A DNA stretch of 64,000 bases from JACCXG01 sp963834305 (GCA_963834305.1 CAWIAX010000002.1:1922001-1986000), one strand, 5' to 3'; shown: positions 27,505 through 38,345, counted from the first letter of the stretch. A program made the numbers and translations. Notes: generated by a model from the sequence alone, not told the origin.

Positions 27505-28820
27505 GGCCTGACCCCGGAGGGCCGGAACGAGCCGGCGGTCAGGGACGTCCGCTGCAGCCGGCGGCGCGCCACGTCGTTCACCTGATCCGCGGTCACCGCC
27601 GCAATGCAGGCCTGCAGGCGGGGATAGAAGCCCGGCCCCACGATCGTCTCGTAGTACCCGAGCTGGTGCGCCACGTTGGTGACGCTGTCGTCCTCGAACA
27701 CCAGCCGGGCCCGGAGCTGGCGCTTCGCGCGCGCGACCTCCCCCTCCTCTATCCGTCCCGCGATCACCGGCTCCAGCGCCGCGAAGACCCCGTCCTCGAG
27801 CGCCTGCAGCGGCACGCCGTCCATGGCCGTGAACGACAGGGTGTAGAGGAAGGGATCGGCCGTGGCCAGCAGCGCGCCGTGGACCTGCGAGGCGAGGCCG
27901 CGTTCCACCAGCGCGGTATACAGCCGCGATTTGCGCTGCGGCGGCGCCATCCGGAAGCTCGACCAGAGGTTCAGCCCCTTGGCGCCGGTCAGCACCGCGT
28001 CGAGCACGAGCATGGGGAAGAAATCGGCGTCGGCCGCGCGTGGCGCCGGATACGCAAACTTCAGGTAAGCGGTCGTCCCCTCGCGCTCGATCGTCACGCG
28101 GCGTTCGCCGACCTGCGGCGGCTCGGCGACGGTCCGCCGCGGCGGGGCGCCCCCCGGCGCGATCCCGGCGAAATGCCGCGCCGCGCGCCGCAGCACGTCG
28201 TCGCTCGCGACGTCGCCGACCACCACCAGCGTGGCGTTGTCGGGCACGTAGTAGCGCCGGTAATGCTCGTAGAGATCGTCGCGTGTGATGGATTCGAGGT
28301 CGGGCAGCCAGCCAATCGTCGGCCGGCCGTAGGCATGCGCACGGAACGCCGTCGCGGTCACCTCGGCGTCGAGGACCTGCTCCGGATCGTTTTCCCCGCC
28401 CTGCAGCTCCGAGATGATGACGGTCCGCTCCGACTCGCACTCCTGGCGGTCGAACAGGCTGTTCTGCATCCGTTCGGCCTCGATGAACAGCAGCTGGTCG
28501 AGCGCGTCGCGCCCCGTGGTCTCGAGGTAGGCGGTCTGGTCGATCCACGTGTAGCCGTTCCACATGCCGCCGAACCGCTCGACGATGCCCTTCATTTCGT
28601 CGCGGGGGATATTGGTGGTCCCCTTGAAGTTCATGTGCTCGACCCAGTGCGAGACGCCCGAGAGGCCGGCGAGCTCGTCGCGCGAGCCGACGCGGTACCA
28701 GCACCAGACCGACACGAGCGGCGCCGTGTGCACCTCCTGCACCAGGACCTTCAGCCCGTTGTCGAGATGCGCGTCGCGCACGGCGGGAGCGATCGGAAGG
28801 GCTGAGGAAGCGGAGGGCAT
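27501..28820 (-). CDS. M16-family zinc metallopeptidase (active subunit)
   Basis: A 439-residue M16B peptidase. The zinc motif is SHWVEHMNFKGT near residue 54, giving the inverted HxxEH, with the downstream glutamate in CESERTVIISEL about 80 residues later. VGDVASDDVLR and the C-terminal half complete the insulinase fold. The ATG at 28820 is chosen over a TTG at 28835. It probably forms a heterodimer with the inactive subunit encoded next and degrades small peptides. It is the promoter-proximal gene of the group, behind a 228-base divergent gap (28821-29048). Confidence 0.9.
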   Translation of the reverse strand: MPSASSALPIAPAVRDAHLDNGLKVLVQEVHTAPLVSVWCWYRVGSRDELAGLSGVSHWVEHMNFKGTTNIPRDEMKGIVERFGGMWNGYTWIDQTAYLETTGRDALDQLLFIEAERMQNSLFDRQECESERTVIISELQGGENDPEQVLDAEVTATAFRAHAYGRPTIGWLPDLESITRDDLYEHYRRYYVPDNATLVVVGDVASDDVLRRAARHFAGIAPGGAPPRRTVAEPPQVGERRVTIEREGTTAYLKFAYPAPRAADADFFPMLVLDAVLTGAKGLNLWSSFRMAPPQRKSRLYTALVERGLASQVHGALLATADPFLYTLSFTAMDGVPLQALEDGVFAALEPVIAGRIEEGEVARAKRQLRARLVFEDDSVTNVAHQLGYYETIVGPGFYPRLQACIAAVTADQVNDVARRRLQRTSLTAGSFRPSGVRP

Positions 28821-29048
28821 TCGTCCATTATACAAGCCGGAATTTGCCCAAATCGGGGAGCTGGGAGGCGCAATTTATACGTTTTTTCGTGTAATTCGCT
28901 GGATTTTATCGCTGGCCGGCTCCTTGCACCGTCCCAGGTGTCCTCCCGCGCCGGCTCGGCTGTAGCGTTGGATGAGCTGGCGCGAGCTCGACAGGAGCAC
29001 CGGCTGAGGACGTAACTGTGTGAATTGTTGAGATTGAGGAGGTCAGTA

Positions 29049-29861
29049 ATGTTCAAGCGGACGATTCTCGCCACTGCGGCGGCAGGCATGCTCGCGGTGG
29101 GGATTCAGGCCCAGGAAGGCGCGACGCTCGTCCTGCGTTCCGGCGAGAAGGTCACCGGCCAGCTCGTCGATATGGGCGGCGCTGGCTTTGCCGTGCGGGT
29201 CAACGGTCAGGACCGCAACATCCCGACGAACCAGGTTGCGGTGATCGACTTCACGGGCGGCGGTGACATGTCGGACGCCGATTGGGCCAAAGTAGGCACC
29301 GGGCAGACCGTCGTGCTGCGCAACGGCCAGATGGTCAACGGCCAGCTCTACGATATCGGCGGCACCACGCCGCTGCGTATCACCGTGAAGACCGATTCGG
29401 GCGAGCGCGAGATGGCCTCGAACGAAGTGGCCCGCATTGTCCTGGCGCGGCCGACCTCGGTGGCCACCACCGGCAACGCCAACACCGTCGGGATTCCGGA
29501 AGGCCAGGGGATCGCGGTCTCCGGCACCCAGCAGTGGACGCCGACGGGTATCGTCGTGCGCCAGGGTGAAGTGCTGACGTTCAACACCACAGGCGAGGTG
29601 CGGCTGAGCACGGACGGCTCCGACATGGCAGGGTCGGCCGGGTCGAAGGCGCAGCGCAAGGCCGCGGGGGCGCCCATTCCGGGTGCCTTTGCCGGCGCGC
29701 TGATCGCGCGGGTGGGCAACGGTGCGCCGTTCCCGATTGGCGACCAGAAGACGGTGACGGTCCCGGCCGCGGGGCAGCTGTTCCTGGGCATCAACGACGA
29801 CCACGTCGAGGACAACTCGGGCGGGTTCCGGGTCAACATCCAGCGCAGCTCGCGGCGCTAA
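29049..29861 (+). CDS. Secreted protein with two N-terminal repeats and a LecA (PA-IL)-like C-domain
   Basis: The ATG at 29049 follows a GAGGAGG site. Residues 1-21 are a Sec signal. Two tandem modules of about 45 residues follow: LVLRSGEKVTGQLVDMGG ending NQVAVIDF, and VVLRNGQMVNGQLYDIGG ending NEVARIVLA. The C-terminal 120 residues resemble the galactose-binding lectin LecA of Pseudomonas: GALIARVGNGAPFPIG, then LFLGINDDHVEDNSGGF and a final VNIQ strand, in the order seen around the LecA calcium and sugar site. It is likely periplasmic or extracellular; sugar binding is inference. A strong terminator follows. Confidence 0.78.
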   Translation: MFKRTILATAAAGMLAVGIQAQEGATLVLRSGEKVTGQLVDMGGAGFAVRVNGQDRNIPTNQVAVIDFTGGGDMSDADWAKVGTGQTVVLRNGQMVNGQLYDIGGTTPLRITVKTDSGEREMASNEVARIVLARPTSVATTGNANTVGIPEGQGIAVSGTQQWTPTGIVVRQGEVLTFNTTGEVRLSTDGSDMAGSAGSKAQRKAAGAPIPGAFAGALIARVGNGAPFPIGDQKTVTVPAAGQLFLGINDDHVEDNSGGFRVNIQRSSRR

Positions 29862-29889
29862 CCCGCAACCATCGCGGACAACCAGCCAG

Positions 29890-29922
29890 GCCGGCGCTCC
29901 TTCGGGGGCGCCGGCTTTTTTT
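29890..29922 (+). terminator. Rho-independent terminator of the LecA-like gene
   Basis: An 11-base GC stem closed by a TTCG tetraloop, followed by seven T residues at 29916-29922, beginning 29 bases after the stop codon. Confidence 0.88.
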
Positions 29923-30013
29923 GTGCCTGCCACATCGCGGGCGCCCGTGTGCTGGCGGACGCCTTCCCGGGGGAGTCGTGGCGCGAGCCGCAAGCGCCGG
30001 AGCCGCTTCAGTT

Positions 30014-30019
30014 TAGAAT
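30014..30019 (+). promoter_or_regulatory. Probable -10 box of ileS
   Basis: TAGAAT at 30014-30019 places transcription start about 6 bases before the ileS ATG at 30032, so the transcript would be nearly leaderless. No good -35 or Shine-Dalgarno is visible. Confidence 0.35.
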
Positions 30020-30031
30020 GTCTGGATACTC

Positions 30032-32878
30032 ATGGCCGACTGGAAGGACTCTCTCAACCTGCCCGCGTACGGACTTCCCGATGAAGGCCAACCTGGCGGA
30101 CGCCGAACCGGTGGCCCTGGCCCGCTGGGCCGAGATGGGCCTCTACGAGCGGATCCGCGAAGCCCGCGCCGGCCGCCCGAAGTTCGTCCTGCACGACGGT
30201 CCGCCCTACGCCAACGGCCAGATCCATCTCGGCACGGCGCTCAACAAGATCCTCAAGGACTTCGTCGTCAAGTCCCGGACCATGGCCGGGTTCGACTCCC
30301 CGTACGTGCCCGGCTACGACTGCCACGGGCTGCCCATCGAGCTGAAGGTCGACCGCGAACTGGGCAAGAAGAAGCGGGACATGAGCGTGGCGGATTTCCG
30401 CCGTGCCTGCCGCGCCTACGCCGAGCGCTTCATCGGCGTGATGACGAGCGAGTTCCAGCGCCTCGGCGTGTTCGGCGACTGGGATCGCCCCTACCTGACG
30501 ATGGCGTTCAAGTACCAGGCGGCGATTGCCCGGGCGCTCGGCACGTTCGTCGAGCAGGGGCTGGTGTTCAAGGGCAAGAAGCCGGTGCACTGGTGCATTC
30601 ACTGCCGCACCGCGCTGGCCGAAGCCGAGGTGGAGTACGAGGCGCACACGTCGCCGTCGATCTACGTCGAGTTCGCGCTGGCGCCCGAGAGCGCGGCCGA
30701 GCTGGGCGTCGCGGGTCCCGGCGCTGGCCGGCCGCGACGTCTCCGTGCTGATCTGGACGACGACCCCGTGGACGATCCCGTCGAACCTGGCGATCGCGTT
30801 CCACCCGGAGTTCGACTACGCCGCCTACGACGTGGATGGCCGGGCCGTGATCGTCGCCGAGGCGCTCGCGCCGGCGGTTGCCGCCGCGGCCGGCCGCTCG
30901 TTCGACGCCCCCATCGCCCGGCTCAAGGGGGAACGGCTCGAGCATCTGCGGTTCCAGCATCCGCTCTATGCGCGCCCCTCGGTCGCCGTCCTCGCCGACT
31001 ACGTGACGCTCGAGGCAGGCACCGGCGCCGTGCACACCGCACCGGGGCACGGATCGGACGACTACGCCACCGGCATCAAGTACGGGCTCGACATCTACGC
31101 GCCGGTCGGCCCCGGCGGTCACTTCCTCGACACCGTCGAGGGGTTCGGCGGCCAGCGCGTGTTCGACGCGAACCCGGGCATCGAAGCGGCGCTCCAGGAG
31201 CGCGGGCGCTTGTGGCACCGGCAGGATTTCGCGCACACCTATCCGCACTGCTGGCGCTGCCATCACCCGGTGATCTTCCTGGCCACGTCGCAGTGGTTCA
31301 TCCGGATGGACGGCGAACCGGTGGTCGGGTCGGGGCCCGATGCGCGAACGCTGCGGCAGGCGGGGCTCGAGGCGGTCGACCGCGACGTGAAGTGGATCCC
31401 GGCGTGGGGGCGCGACCGCATCTACAACATGCTCGCCAACCGGCCGGACTGGTGCATCTCGCGGCAGCGCGCGTGGGGCGTGCCGATTCCCGCGGTGGAC
31501 TGCACCGCGTGCGGCGAGGCGATCCTGACGGCGCCGCTCGTGGCGCGGGCCGCCGCCGTGTTCGACGACTACGGCGCGGATGCCTGGTACGAGCGGCCGA
31601 CCGAGGAGTTCATCCCGCCGGGGCTCGCCTGCCCGTCGTGCGGCGGCACCAGCTTCGAGCGCGAGCGCGACATCCTCGACGTGTGGTTCGACTCGGGCTC
31701 CAGCCACGAGGCGGTGCTGCCCTTCCGCGCGGAGCTGACCTGGCCCGCCGACATGTACCTCGAGGGCAGCGATCAGCACCGCGGCTGGTTCCAGAGCTCG
31801 CTGCTCGTCGGCCTCGGCACCCGCGGCCGCCCGCCGTTCCGCGAGGTCCTGACGCACGGCTTCCTGATCGACGTCGACGGGCGCAAGATGTCGAAGTCGC
31901 TCGGCAACACCATCCTGCCGCAGGAAGTGATCAAGGAGAGCGGCGCCGAGACGCTCCGGCTGTGGGTCGCGATGAGCGACTTCCGCGACGAGCTCCGGGT
32001 CGGCAAGCAGATCCTGCAGCGGGTGGTCGAGGCCTACCGCAAGATCCGGAACACCGGCCGCTACCTGCTGGCGAACCTCTACGACTTCGATCCGGCGCGC
32101 GACCAGCTGGCGCCGCAGGACCTCCAGGAAGTGGACCGCTACGCGCTGGCGCGCTACGCGGAGGTGGCGCGCGACGTCCTCGCCGCCTACGACAGCTACG
32201 ACTTCCCGACGATCTTCCAGCGCATCAACCAGCTCGCGACCGTGGACCTGTCGGCCTTCTACGCGGACGTCTCGAAGGATCGGCTCTACACGTTCGCCCC
32301 GGCCTCCCCGGAACGCCGCTCCGCGCAGACCGCGATGTACCTCATCGCCGACGGCCTGGCGCGCCTGCTCGCGCCCATCCTGCCGGTCACCGCCGACGAG
32401 CTGTGGCGGCACCTGCCGGGCACCGCGTGAGCCGTCCGTGCACCTGGCCGAGTTCCCGGCCGGCACGGCGGTCGAGGCGCTGGTCGATCGGACGCTGACC
32501 GCGCGCTGGGAGCGCCTGATCGACATCCGCAACGAGGTGAACCGGAAGCTCGAGGCGGCGCGGCAGGCCAAGGCCATCGGCAACTCGCTCGGGGCGCGCG
32601 TGTCGCTGCGCGCCGGCGGCGCCACGGCGAGGCTGCTGGAGCAGTACCGCGAGGAGCTGGCGATGCTCTTCATCGTGTCGCAGGTCGAGCTCGACACGGA
32701 CGGGGGCGTCGAGGGCGTCGATGACGACGAGGACCTCCTCGCCCTCGACGTCATCCGCGCCGAGGGGCACAAGTGCGCGCGCTGCTGGCGGATCGTGGAC
32801 GCGATCTCCGCGGCGGGAGACACCGAGGGGCTGTGCGACCGCTGTATCGGTGCGGTGGCGGGACCCCAGGCGGCATGA
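30032..32878 (+). CDS. ileS: Isoleucyl-tRNA synthetase (three frameshifts)
   Basis: Class I synthetase. The HIGH motif is NGQIHLGTALNK, KMSKS is GRKMSKSLGNT, the editing domain has GTGAVHTAPGHG, and the C-terminal zinc knuckle is CARCWRIV...CDRC. The frame shifts near 30063 (after MADWKDSLNLP), 30716 (GVA to VPALAGRD) and 32430, where the shifted frame hits a TGA. One base removed at each gives 947 residues, the standard length. ileS is essential, so these are almost certainly sequence errors. The gene starts the ileS-lspA-lgt-rluD series; lspA starts inside its stop codon. Confidence 0.93.
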
Positions 32879-33441
32879 CCGGCATGGCCGATCCACTCGA
32901 CCGTCCGCAGGTGGACGGCCCGGCCGCTCCCGTGGCCGGGCACCGCGTCCTCGTGCGCCCCGTGGAGATCGTCACGATCGTCCTGGTCCTGGTGCTCGAC
33001 CAGCTGACGAAGCTCGCCGTCCGGCAGACGCTGCCGCTGCACGACGCCGTCAACGTCATTCCGGGGTTCCTGGACATCACCCACGTGCGGAACACCGGCG
33101 CCGCCTTCGGCCTGCTGAACGCCGCCGACTTCCCCTACAAGCCGGCCGTCATGATCGCGATTGCCGCCGCCGCGCTGGTCGCCATCGCGGCCTACGGCGC
33201 GCAGCTCGGCCTGCACGAGCGCCTCGCGCGGTTCGGGCTGGCGCTGATCCTCGGCGGCGCGTTCGGCAACCTCATCGACCGGGCGGTCGCCGGCCACGTC
33301 GTCGATTTCGTCGACGTCTACTGGCGCGACGCCCACTTCTGGGCGTTCAACGTCGCCGACGCCGCCATCAGCGTCGGCGCCGGGTTCGTTCTGCTCGACA
33401 TGTTCGGCCTCGGCCGCCCCCATGCATCCCATCCTGTTTGA
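32875..33441 (+). CDS. lspA: Lipoprotein signal peptidase (signal peptidase II)
   Basis: A 188-residue membrane protein with four hydrophobic helices. The catalytic aspartates are in GGAFGNLIDRA near residue 129 and FNVADAAIS near residue 160; THVRNTGAAFGLL near residue 64 is the other family block. It cleaves the signal peptide before the lipid-modified cysteine, directly after Lgt acts, and lgt is the next gene with a 20-base overlap. The ATG at 32875 overlaps the ileS stop; an ATG at 32884 is an alternative. Confidence 0.93.
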   Translation: MTGMADPLDRPQVDGPAAPVAGHRVLVRPVEIVTIVLVLVLDQLTKLAVRQTLPLHDAVNVIPGFLDITHVRNTGAAFGLLNAADFPYKPAVMIAIAAAALVAIAAYGAQLGLHERLARFGLALILGGAFGNLIDRAVAGHVVDFVDVYWRDAHFWAFNVADAAISVGAGFVLLDMFGLGRPHASHPV

Positions 33442-34225
33442 GATCGGCGGGTTTCCCGTCTACACCTACGGCGTGCTGCTGGCGGCGGCCTACCTGCTCG
33501 GCCTCCAGTTCGCGCTGCGGCGCGCCCGCGGGCGCGGGCTCGACCCGAACCGGGTCATGGATCTCGGCATCTGGATCATCGTGTCGGCGCTGGTCGGCGC
33601 GAAGCTGCTCCTGCTGGCAGTCGAATGGGACGTCTACGGCCGCAACCCGCGTGAACTGCTCACGCTGGTCCGATCGGGCGGCGTCTTCTACGGCGGCCTG
33701 ATCGTGGCGGTGCTGGTGGCCATGGCCTACATGTGGCGGCACCGCATGCCGATCTGGCATGTCTCCGACGTGTTCGCGCCCGGCATCGCGCTCGGCCACG
33801 TCATCGGCCGCCTCGGCTGCTTCTTTGCCGGCTGCTGCTTCGGCCGGCCGGCGGACGTGCCGTGGGCGGTGACGTTCCACAGCGAATACGCGCAGCTCAA
33901 CGTCGGCACGCCGCTCGACATCCCGCTCCACCCTACCCAGCTCTACGAGGCGGGTGCGGAGCTGTTGATCCTGGGCGGGCTCCTTCTGCTCGAGCGGCGC
34001 GGCCGCCCCTTCCCCGGCCGCACCTTCTGGGCGTACATGCTCCTGTACGGCGTGTCGCGCTTCATCATCGAGTTCTACCGCGGCGACAGCCGCGGCACCG
34101 TCGGGATGTTCTCGACGTCGCAGTTCGTGTCGCTGCTGATCGTGCCGGCCAGCATCTTCATGCTGATTCTGCTGGCGCGCCGCGCCGGACCGGCGCCGGC
34201 CGCGGCGGCCCGGCGCGCCGCGTAA
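33422..34225 (+). CDS. lgt: Prolipoprotein diacylglyceryl transferase
   Basis: A 267-residue polytopic inner-membrane enzyme. FEIGGFPVYTYGVL at residues 5-18 and the signature region LGHVIGRLGCFFAGCCFGRP near residues 124-143 identify Lgt in its cysteine-rich variant. HPTQLYEAG near residue 172 and the YGVSRFIIEFYRGD helix are also conserved. It transfers diacylglycerol from phosphatidylglycerol to prolipoprotein cysteines. Neighbouring lspA encodes the next step, and several predicted lipoproteins in this window are plausible clients. Confidence 0.93.
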   Translation: MHPILFEIGGFPVYTYGVLLAAAYLLGLQFALRRARGRGLDPNRVMDLGIWIIVSALVGAKLLLLAVEWDVYGRNPRELLTLVRSGGVFYGGLIVAVLVAMAYMWRHRMPIWHVSDVFAPGIALGHVIGRLGCFFAGCCFGRPADVPWAVTFHSEYAQLNVGTPLDIPLHPTQLYEAGAELLILGGLLLLERRGRPFPGRTFWAYMLLYGVSRFIIEFYRGDSRGTVGMFSTSQFVSLLIVPASIFMLILLARRAGPAPAAAARRAA

Positions 34226-34231
34226 CCGCCC

Positions 34232-35195
34232 ATGACCGACGAGGGCACGCCCCGCACGCTGGTGGTGGAAGATGAGCAGGACGGGCTCCGTCTCGATACC
34301 TTTCTCGCGTCCGTGCTGGGCGGGCCCTCGCGCTCGCAGGTCCAGCGGCTCATCAAGGACGGCCGGGTCACCGGCCCGGCCGCGTCGATCCGCGCCAGCA
34401 CGCTCGTCAACAGCGGCGAGCAGTTCGTCGTCACCGTGCCGGGGCTGCAGCCGGCCGCTGCCCGAGGCCGAGGCGCTGCCGCTCCGGATCGTCTTCGAGG
34501 ATGCCGACGTCGTCGTGCTCGACAAGCCGGCCGGGATGGTGGTGCATCCGGCGGCGGGGCATGCCAGCGGCACGCTGGTCAACGCCCTGCTCCATCACAT
34601 CAAGGACCTGAGCGGCGTGGGTGGCGAGGCCAGGCCCGGCATCGTCCACCGGCTCGACCGCGGCACCTCCGGGCTGATGGTCGTGGCGAAGCACGACCGC
34701 GCCCACCACGAGCTGGCGCGCCAGTTCCACGACCGCGAGGTGGAGAAGGAATACACGGCGCTGGTCTGGGGGGTGGTGCATGCCGGGCGGCGGATCGACG
34801 AGCCGATCGGCCGCGACCCGAAGGATCGGCAGAAGATGTCCACGCGGGCGAGGCGCGCGCGCAGCGCCGTGACCCGGGTGACCTTCGCCCGGCACTTCAA
34901 GGGGGTGTCGCTGGTGCGGGTGGTGATCGCGACCGGGCGCACGCACCAGATCCGCGTTCACCTCAGCGCCATCGGGCATCCGATCGTCGGCGACGTGACC
35001 TACGGCGGGGTGCACCGCCGCGTCGGCCACACCCTGCGCGCGGTGATGCGGCTCGAGCGGCCGTTCCTCCACGCCTCGCGCCTCTGCTTCACCCACCCCC
35101 TGGACGGCCGGCGGGTCGAGTTCGACTCGCCGCTGCCCCTCGAGCTCGAGGCGGTGGTGGAAGACATCGCGACGCGCGAGGAAGCGCAGCAGTAG
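34232..35195 (+). CDS. rluD: Ribosomal large-subunit pseudouridine synthase, RluD type (one frameshift)
   Basis: The N-terminal S4 RNA-binding domain (LRLDTFLASVLGGPSRSQVQ) is in the first frame; the catalytic domain is in a second. Dropping one base near 34458 joins LQPA to LPEAEALPLRI and gives 320 residues. The catalytic aspartate is in HRLDRGTSGLMVVAK, and RTHQIRVHLSAIGHPIVGD is the conserved late block. It forms pseudouridines in 23S rRNA helix 69 or a similar site. It follows lgt by six bases. Confidence 0.9.
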
Positions 35196-35208
35196 GCCCC
35201 GGGGGGCC

Positions 35209-35736
35209 TCAGCTGGTCAGGAGCGAGAGGCCGACCACGGTCTTCATGTCGGTGATTTCGCCGCGGCGGACCATCTCGCGGGCGGCCTTGAGGGTGAGCA
35301 CGTGGACCTCGATGTCCTCGTCCTCGTCCAGCTCGGCCTCGTGGGGCGGGACGGTGAGGCCGGAGACGCGGAAGAAGAACATCTCCTCGTCGCAGTAGCC
35401 GGGGGTCGGGAACATCGAGCCGAGGCGCACGACCGTGTCGGGCAGCTGGCCGATCTCCTCGTGGCATTCCCGCCGCGCCGCTTCTTCCGGCGTTTCCCCG
35501 TCATCGACGCTGCCGGCCGGCAGCTCCCACAGCCACCGGTTGACGGCGTAGCGGTACTGGCGGATCAGGATGACGTGCCCGGGCTCGGGCACCGGCACGA
35601 TCACCGCGGACGCGACGTGGCGGATGATGTCCACCGTGACCTCGCGGCCGTGTGGCATCCTGACGCGGTCGCGATCGACGTCGAAAACCTTGCCGGTGAA
35701 GACGCGCTCGTGCGCGAGCCTCTCAGGATCGGCCAT
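35209..35736 (-). CDS. Nudix hydrolase, ADP-ribose pyrophosphatase-like
   Basis: About 175 residues. The Nudix box is complete: G-x5-E-x7-REx-x-EE-x-G in GSVDDGETPEEAARRECHEE near residue 70, preceded by the WELPAG entry strand. LRDxxxx-free N-terminal strands and a late VPPHEAELDEDEDI resemble ADP-sugar pyrophosphatases. It removes ADP-ribose or related nucleoside diphosphates. The ATG at 35736 overlaps the end of lon slightly, so the gene is probably read from the lon transcript; an ATG at 35748 is an alternative. Confidence 0.88.
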   Translation of the reverse strand: MADPERLAHERVFTGKVFDVDRDRVRMPHGREVTVDIIRHVASAVIVPVPEPGHVILIRQYRYAVNRWLWELPAGSVDDGETPEEAARRECHEEIGQLPDTVVRLGSMFPTPGYCDEEMFFFRVSGLTVPPHEAELDEDEDIEVHVLTLKAAREMVRRGEITDMKTVVGLSLLTS

Positions 35737-38189
35737 TCGAGACGGCATGCTGGATGTCGGGATCCAGCTGCACTCCTGAATGCGTCTGCGCCGCCGACGG
35801 GGTCAGCGCCAGCGCGAGCACCTCTTCCATGTGCTGCACGTAGTGGATGTGCAGCTCGCGGCGCAGCTCCTCGGTGAGGTCTTCCTTGATGTTCTTCTCG
35901 TTCTGGCGCGGCAGGATCACCTCGGTGATGCCGTGGCGGCGGGCGGCCAGCACCTTTTCCTTGATGCCGCCGACGGGCAGCACCCGGCCCGAGAGGGTGA
36001 TCTCGCCGGTCATCGCCAGGTTGCCGCGCACCGACCGCCCGGTCAGCTCGGAGGCGAGCGCCGTCACCATCGTCACCCCGGCGGACGGGCCGTCCTTGGG
36101 GATCGCGCCTGACGGCACGTGGAGGTGGACCTCGGCGTCCTTGTAGAAGTTCGGGTCGACGCCGTAGCGCGGCGCGTGGGCGCGGAACCACGACAGCGCC
36201 GTCCGCGCCGACTCCTTCATCACGTCGCCGAGGTGGCCGGTCAGGGTGAGCGAACCGCCGCCCTGCATCCGCGACGCCTCGACGAACAGCACTTCGCCGC
36301 CCGCCGGCGTCCACGCCAGGCCGACCGCGACGCCCGGGTCCTTGGTGCGGTTCTCGATTTCCTCGTCCAGGAACGTCGGCGCGCCCAGCATCTCGACCAC
36401 GACGTCGGGGGTGATGACGATCCGGGCCTCGTCCCCCTCGGCGCGGCGCCGGGCCACCTTGCGGCAGAGGGCGCCGATCTCGCGCTCGAGGTTGCGCACG
36501 CCGGCTTCGCGGGTGTAGCCGCGAATCACGTTGCGGACGGCGGCGTCCTCGAACTCGACGTGCTCCGCGGTGAGTCCGTGGTTGGCGATCTGCTTGGCGA
36601 TCAGGTGCTCGGTCGCGATCTGCAGCTTCTCTTCCTCGGTGTAGCCGGCCAGCTCGAGCACTTCCATCCGGTCGCGAAGGGCGGGCGGGATCGGGGTCGA
36701 GCACGTTCGCCGTCGTCAGGAACAGCACTTCGGAGAGGTCGAAGGGGACGTCGAGGTAGTGGTCGCGGAACGAGTTGTTCTGCTCCGGATCGAGCACTTC
36801 GAGCAGCGCCGAGGCGGGGTCGCCGCGGAAGTCGGAGCCGAGCTTGTCGATCTCGTCGAGGATGAAGACCGGGTTCTTCGACTCGGCGCGGCGCAGCCCC
36901 TGGATGACCTGCCCCGGCAGCGCACCGATGTAGGTGCGGCGGTGGCCGCGGATCTCCGCCTCGTCGCGCATGCCGCCGAGGGACACGCGGACGAACTTGC
37001 GGCCGAGTGAGTTGGCGATCGACTTGGCGAGGGACGTCTTGCCGACCCCGGGCGGGCCGAGGAAGCAGAGGATCGGCCCCTTGACGTCCGGATTGAGCTT
37101 CCGCACGGCGAGGTATTCGAGGACGCGGTCCTTGACCTTCTCGAGCCCGGAGTGGTCGGCGTCGAGGACGTCCTTGGTCCGCTTGAGGTCGATGACGTCT
37201 TCGGTGCGCTTGGCCCAGGGCAGCGCCACGATCCAGTCGAGGTAGGTGCGGGAGACCGTGTATTCGGCAGCGGCCACCGGCATCTTCGACAGGCGGTCGA
37301 GCTCGCGGAGCGCTTCCTTCTTGACCAGGTCGGTCATGCCGACGGCTTCGATCTTGGCGCGCAGCTCCTCGATTTCCTTGGCCTGCTCGTCGCCTTCGCC
37401 GAGCTCCTTCTGGATGGCCTTGAGCTGCTCGCGCAGGAAGTATTCGCGCTGGTTCTTGCCGACTTCCGACTGGACCTGCGACTGGATCTTCGAGCCGAGC
37501 TCGAGGACCTCGAGCTCCTTGATGAGGAGCCGGTTGAGCGAGTCCATCCGCGCCCGGATGTCGAGCGTCGCGAGGATCTCCTGCTTCACCGGCGTCGCGA
37601 TGGTCGCCAGGCTGGAGGCAATGAAATCGGCGAGCTTGCCCGGCTCGGTGATGTTGGCCGACAGCGCCTGGAGGTCGTCGGACAGCAGCGGCGACAGCGA
37701 CACCACCTGCTGGAAGTTGCTCTTGATGTTGCGCTGCAGGGCGTCGATCTCGAGGCGGTGCTCGTCGCCGGCCTCTTCCTCGGCGGTGGTGATCGCGGCT
37801 TTCAGGTAGGGGCGCGTCTGGGTGATGCTGTCCAGGCGGATGCGCGCCAGCCCCTGCACGATCAGCCGCAGGCTGCCGTCCGGCAGCTTGAACATCTTGT
37901 GCACGTGGGTGGCCGTGCCGATGGGATAGAGATCGTCCTGGACGGGCTCCTCGACCGAGGCGTCGCGCTGGGTGAAGACGCCGATCATCCGGCCCGACGT
38001 GGTCGCCTCGTCGATGAGGCGGACGGAGGCCTCGCGGGCGACGGCCAGCGGCATGAACGAGTTCGGGAAGAGCACCGTGTCCCGAAGGGGCAGCACGGGC
38101 AGATCGGGCGGCATCACGACCGGCCGTTCGCTCGTCGCGCCGCTCTCATCAACGATGAGCGGATCGTCCGGATCGCTCACTTCGGACAT
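35723..38189 (-). CDS. lon: ATP-dependent protease La (one frameshift)
   Basis: Three Lon parts are present: the N-terminal substrate domain (LPVLPLRDTVLFPN), the AAA+ module (Walker A GPPGVGKTSLAKSIA, Walker B FILDEIDKLG), and the protease domain with catalytic serine in DGPSAGVTM and lysine in GIKEKVLAA. An extra base near 36693 interrupts TTANVLDPIPPALRDR. Removal gives 821 residues, normal for LonA. It degrades misfolded and regulatory proteins in the cytoplasm. The dksA-type gene lies upstream on the same strand. Confidence 0.94.
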
Positions 38190-38345
38190 CAGCGATGCTC
38201 CTGATGCGGCCGTCCGCGCGGGCGGCCGCGTGCGATGTTTCGGGTATGGAGGCGCACGCCCTGCGCCGGGGGCGTCCCGCCCCCGGTGGAGCCTGCGGAA
38301 ATGTAGCACGGAAGCGCCGGCGGGCAGCCGGCGCGCGAGAGGAGT

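Noticed and set aside
30285..30300. T-loop-like GGTTCGACTCC suggesting a tRNA
   Set aside because: It lies in conserved ileS coding sequence and has no acceptor or anticodon arms around it.
32428..32430. TGA inside ileS as a selenocysteine codon, given selC in the window
   Set aside because: The sequence after the TGA continues IleRS only in another frame, so it is a frameshift stop; there is no cysteine position or SECIS-like hairpin there.
30568..33432. A 954-codon minus-strand frame
   Set aside because: It is antisense to ileS and lspA, with low-complexity Arg/Gly/Asp-rich content and no motif.
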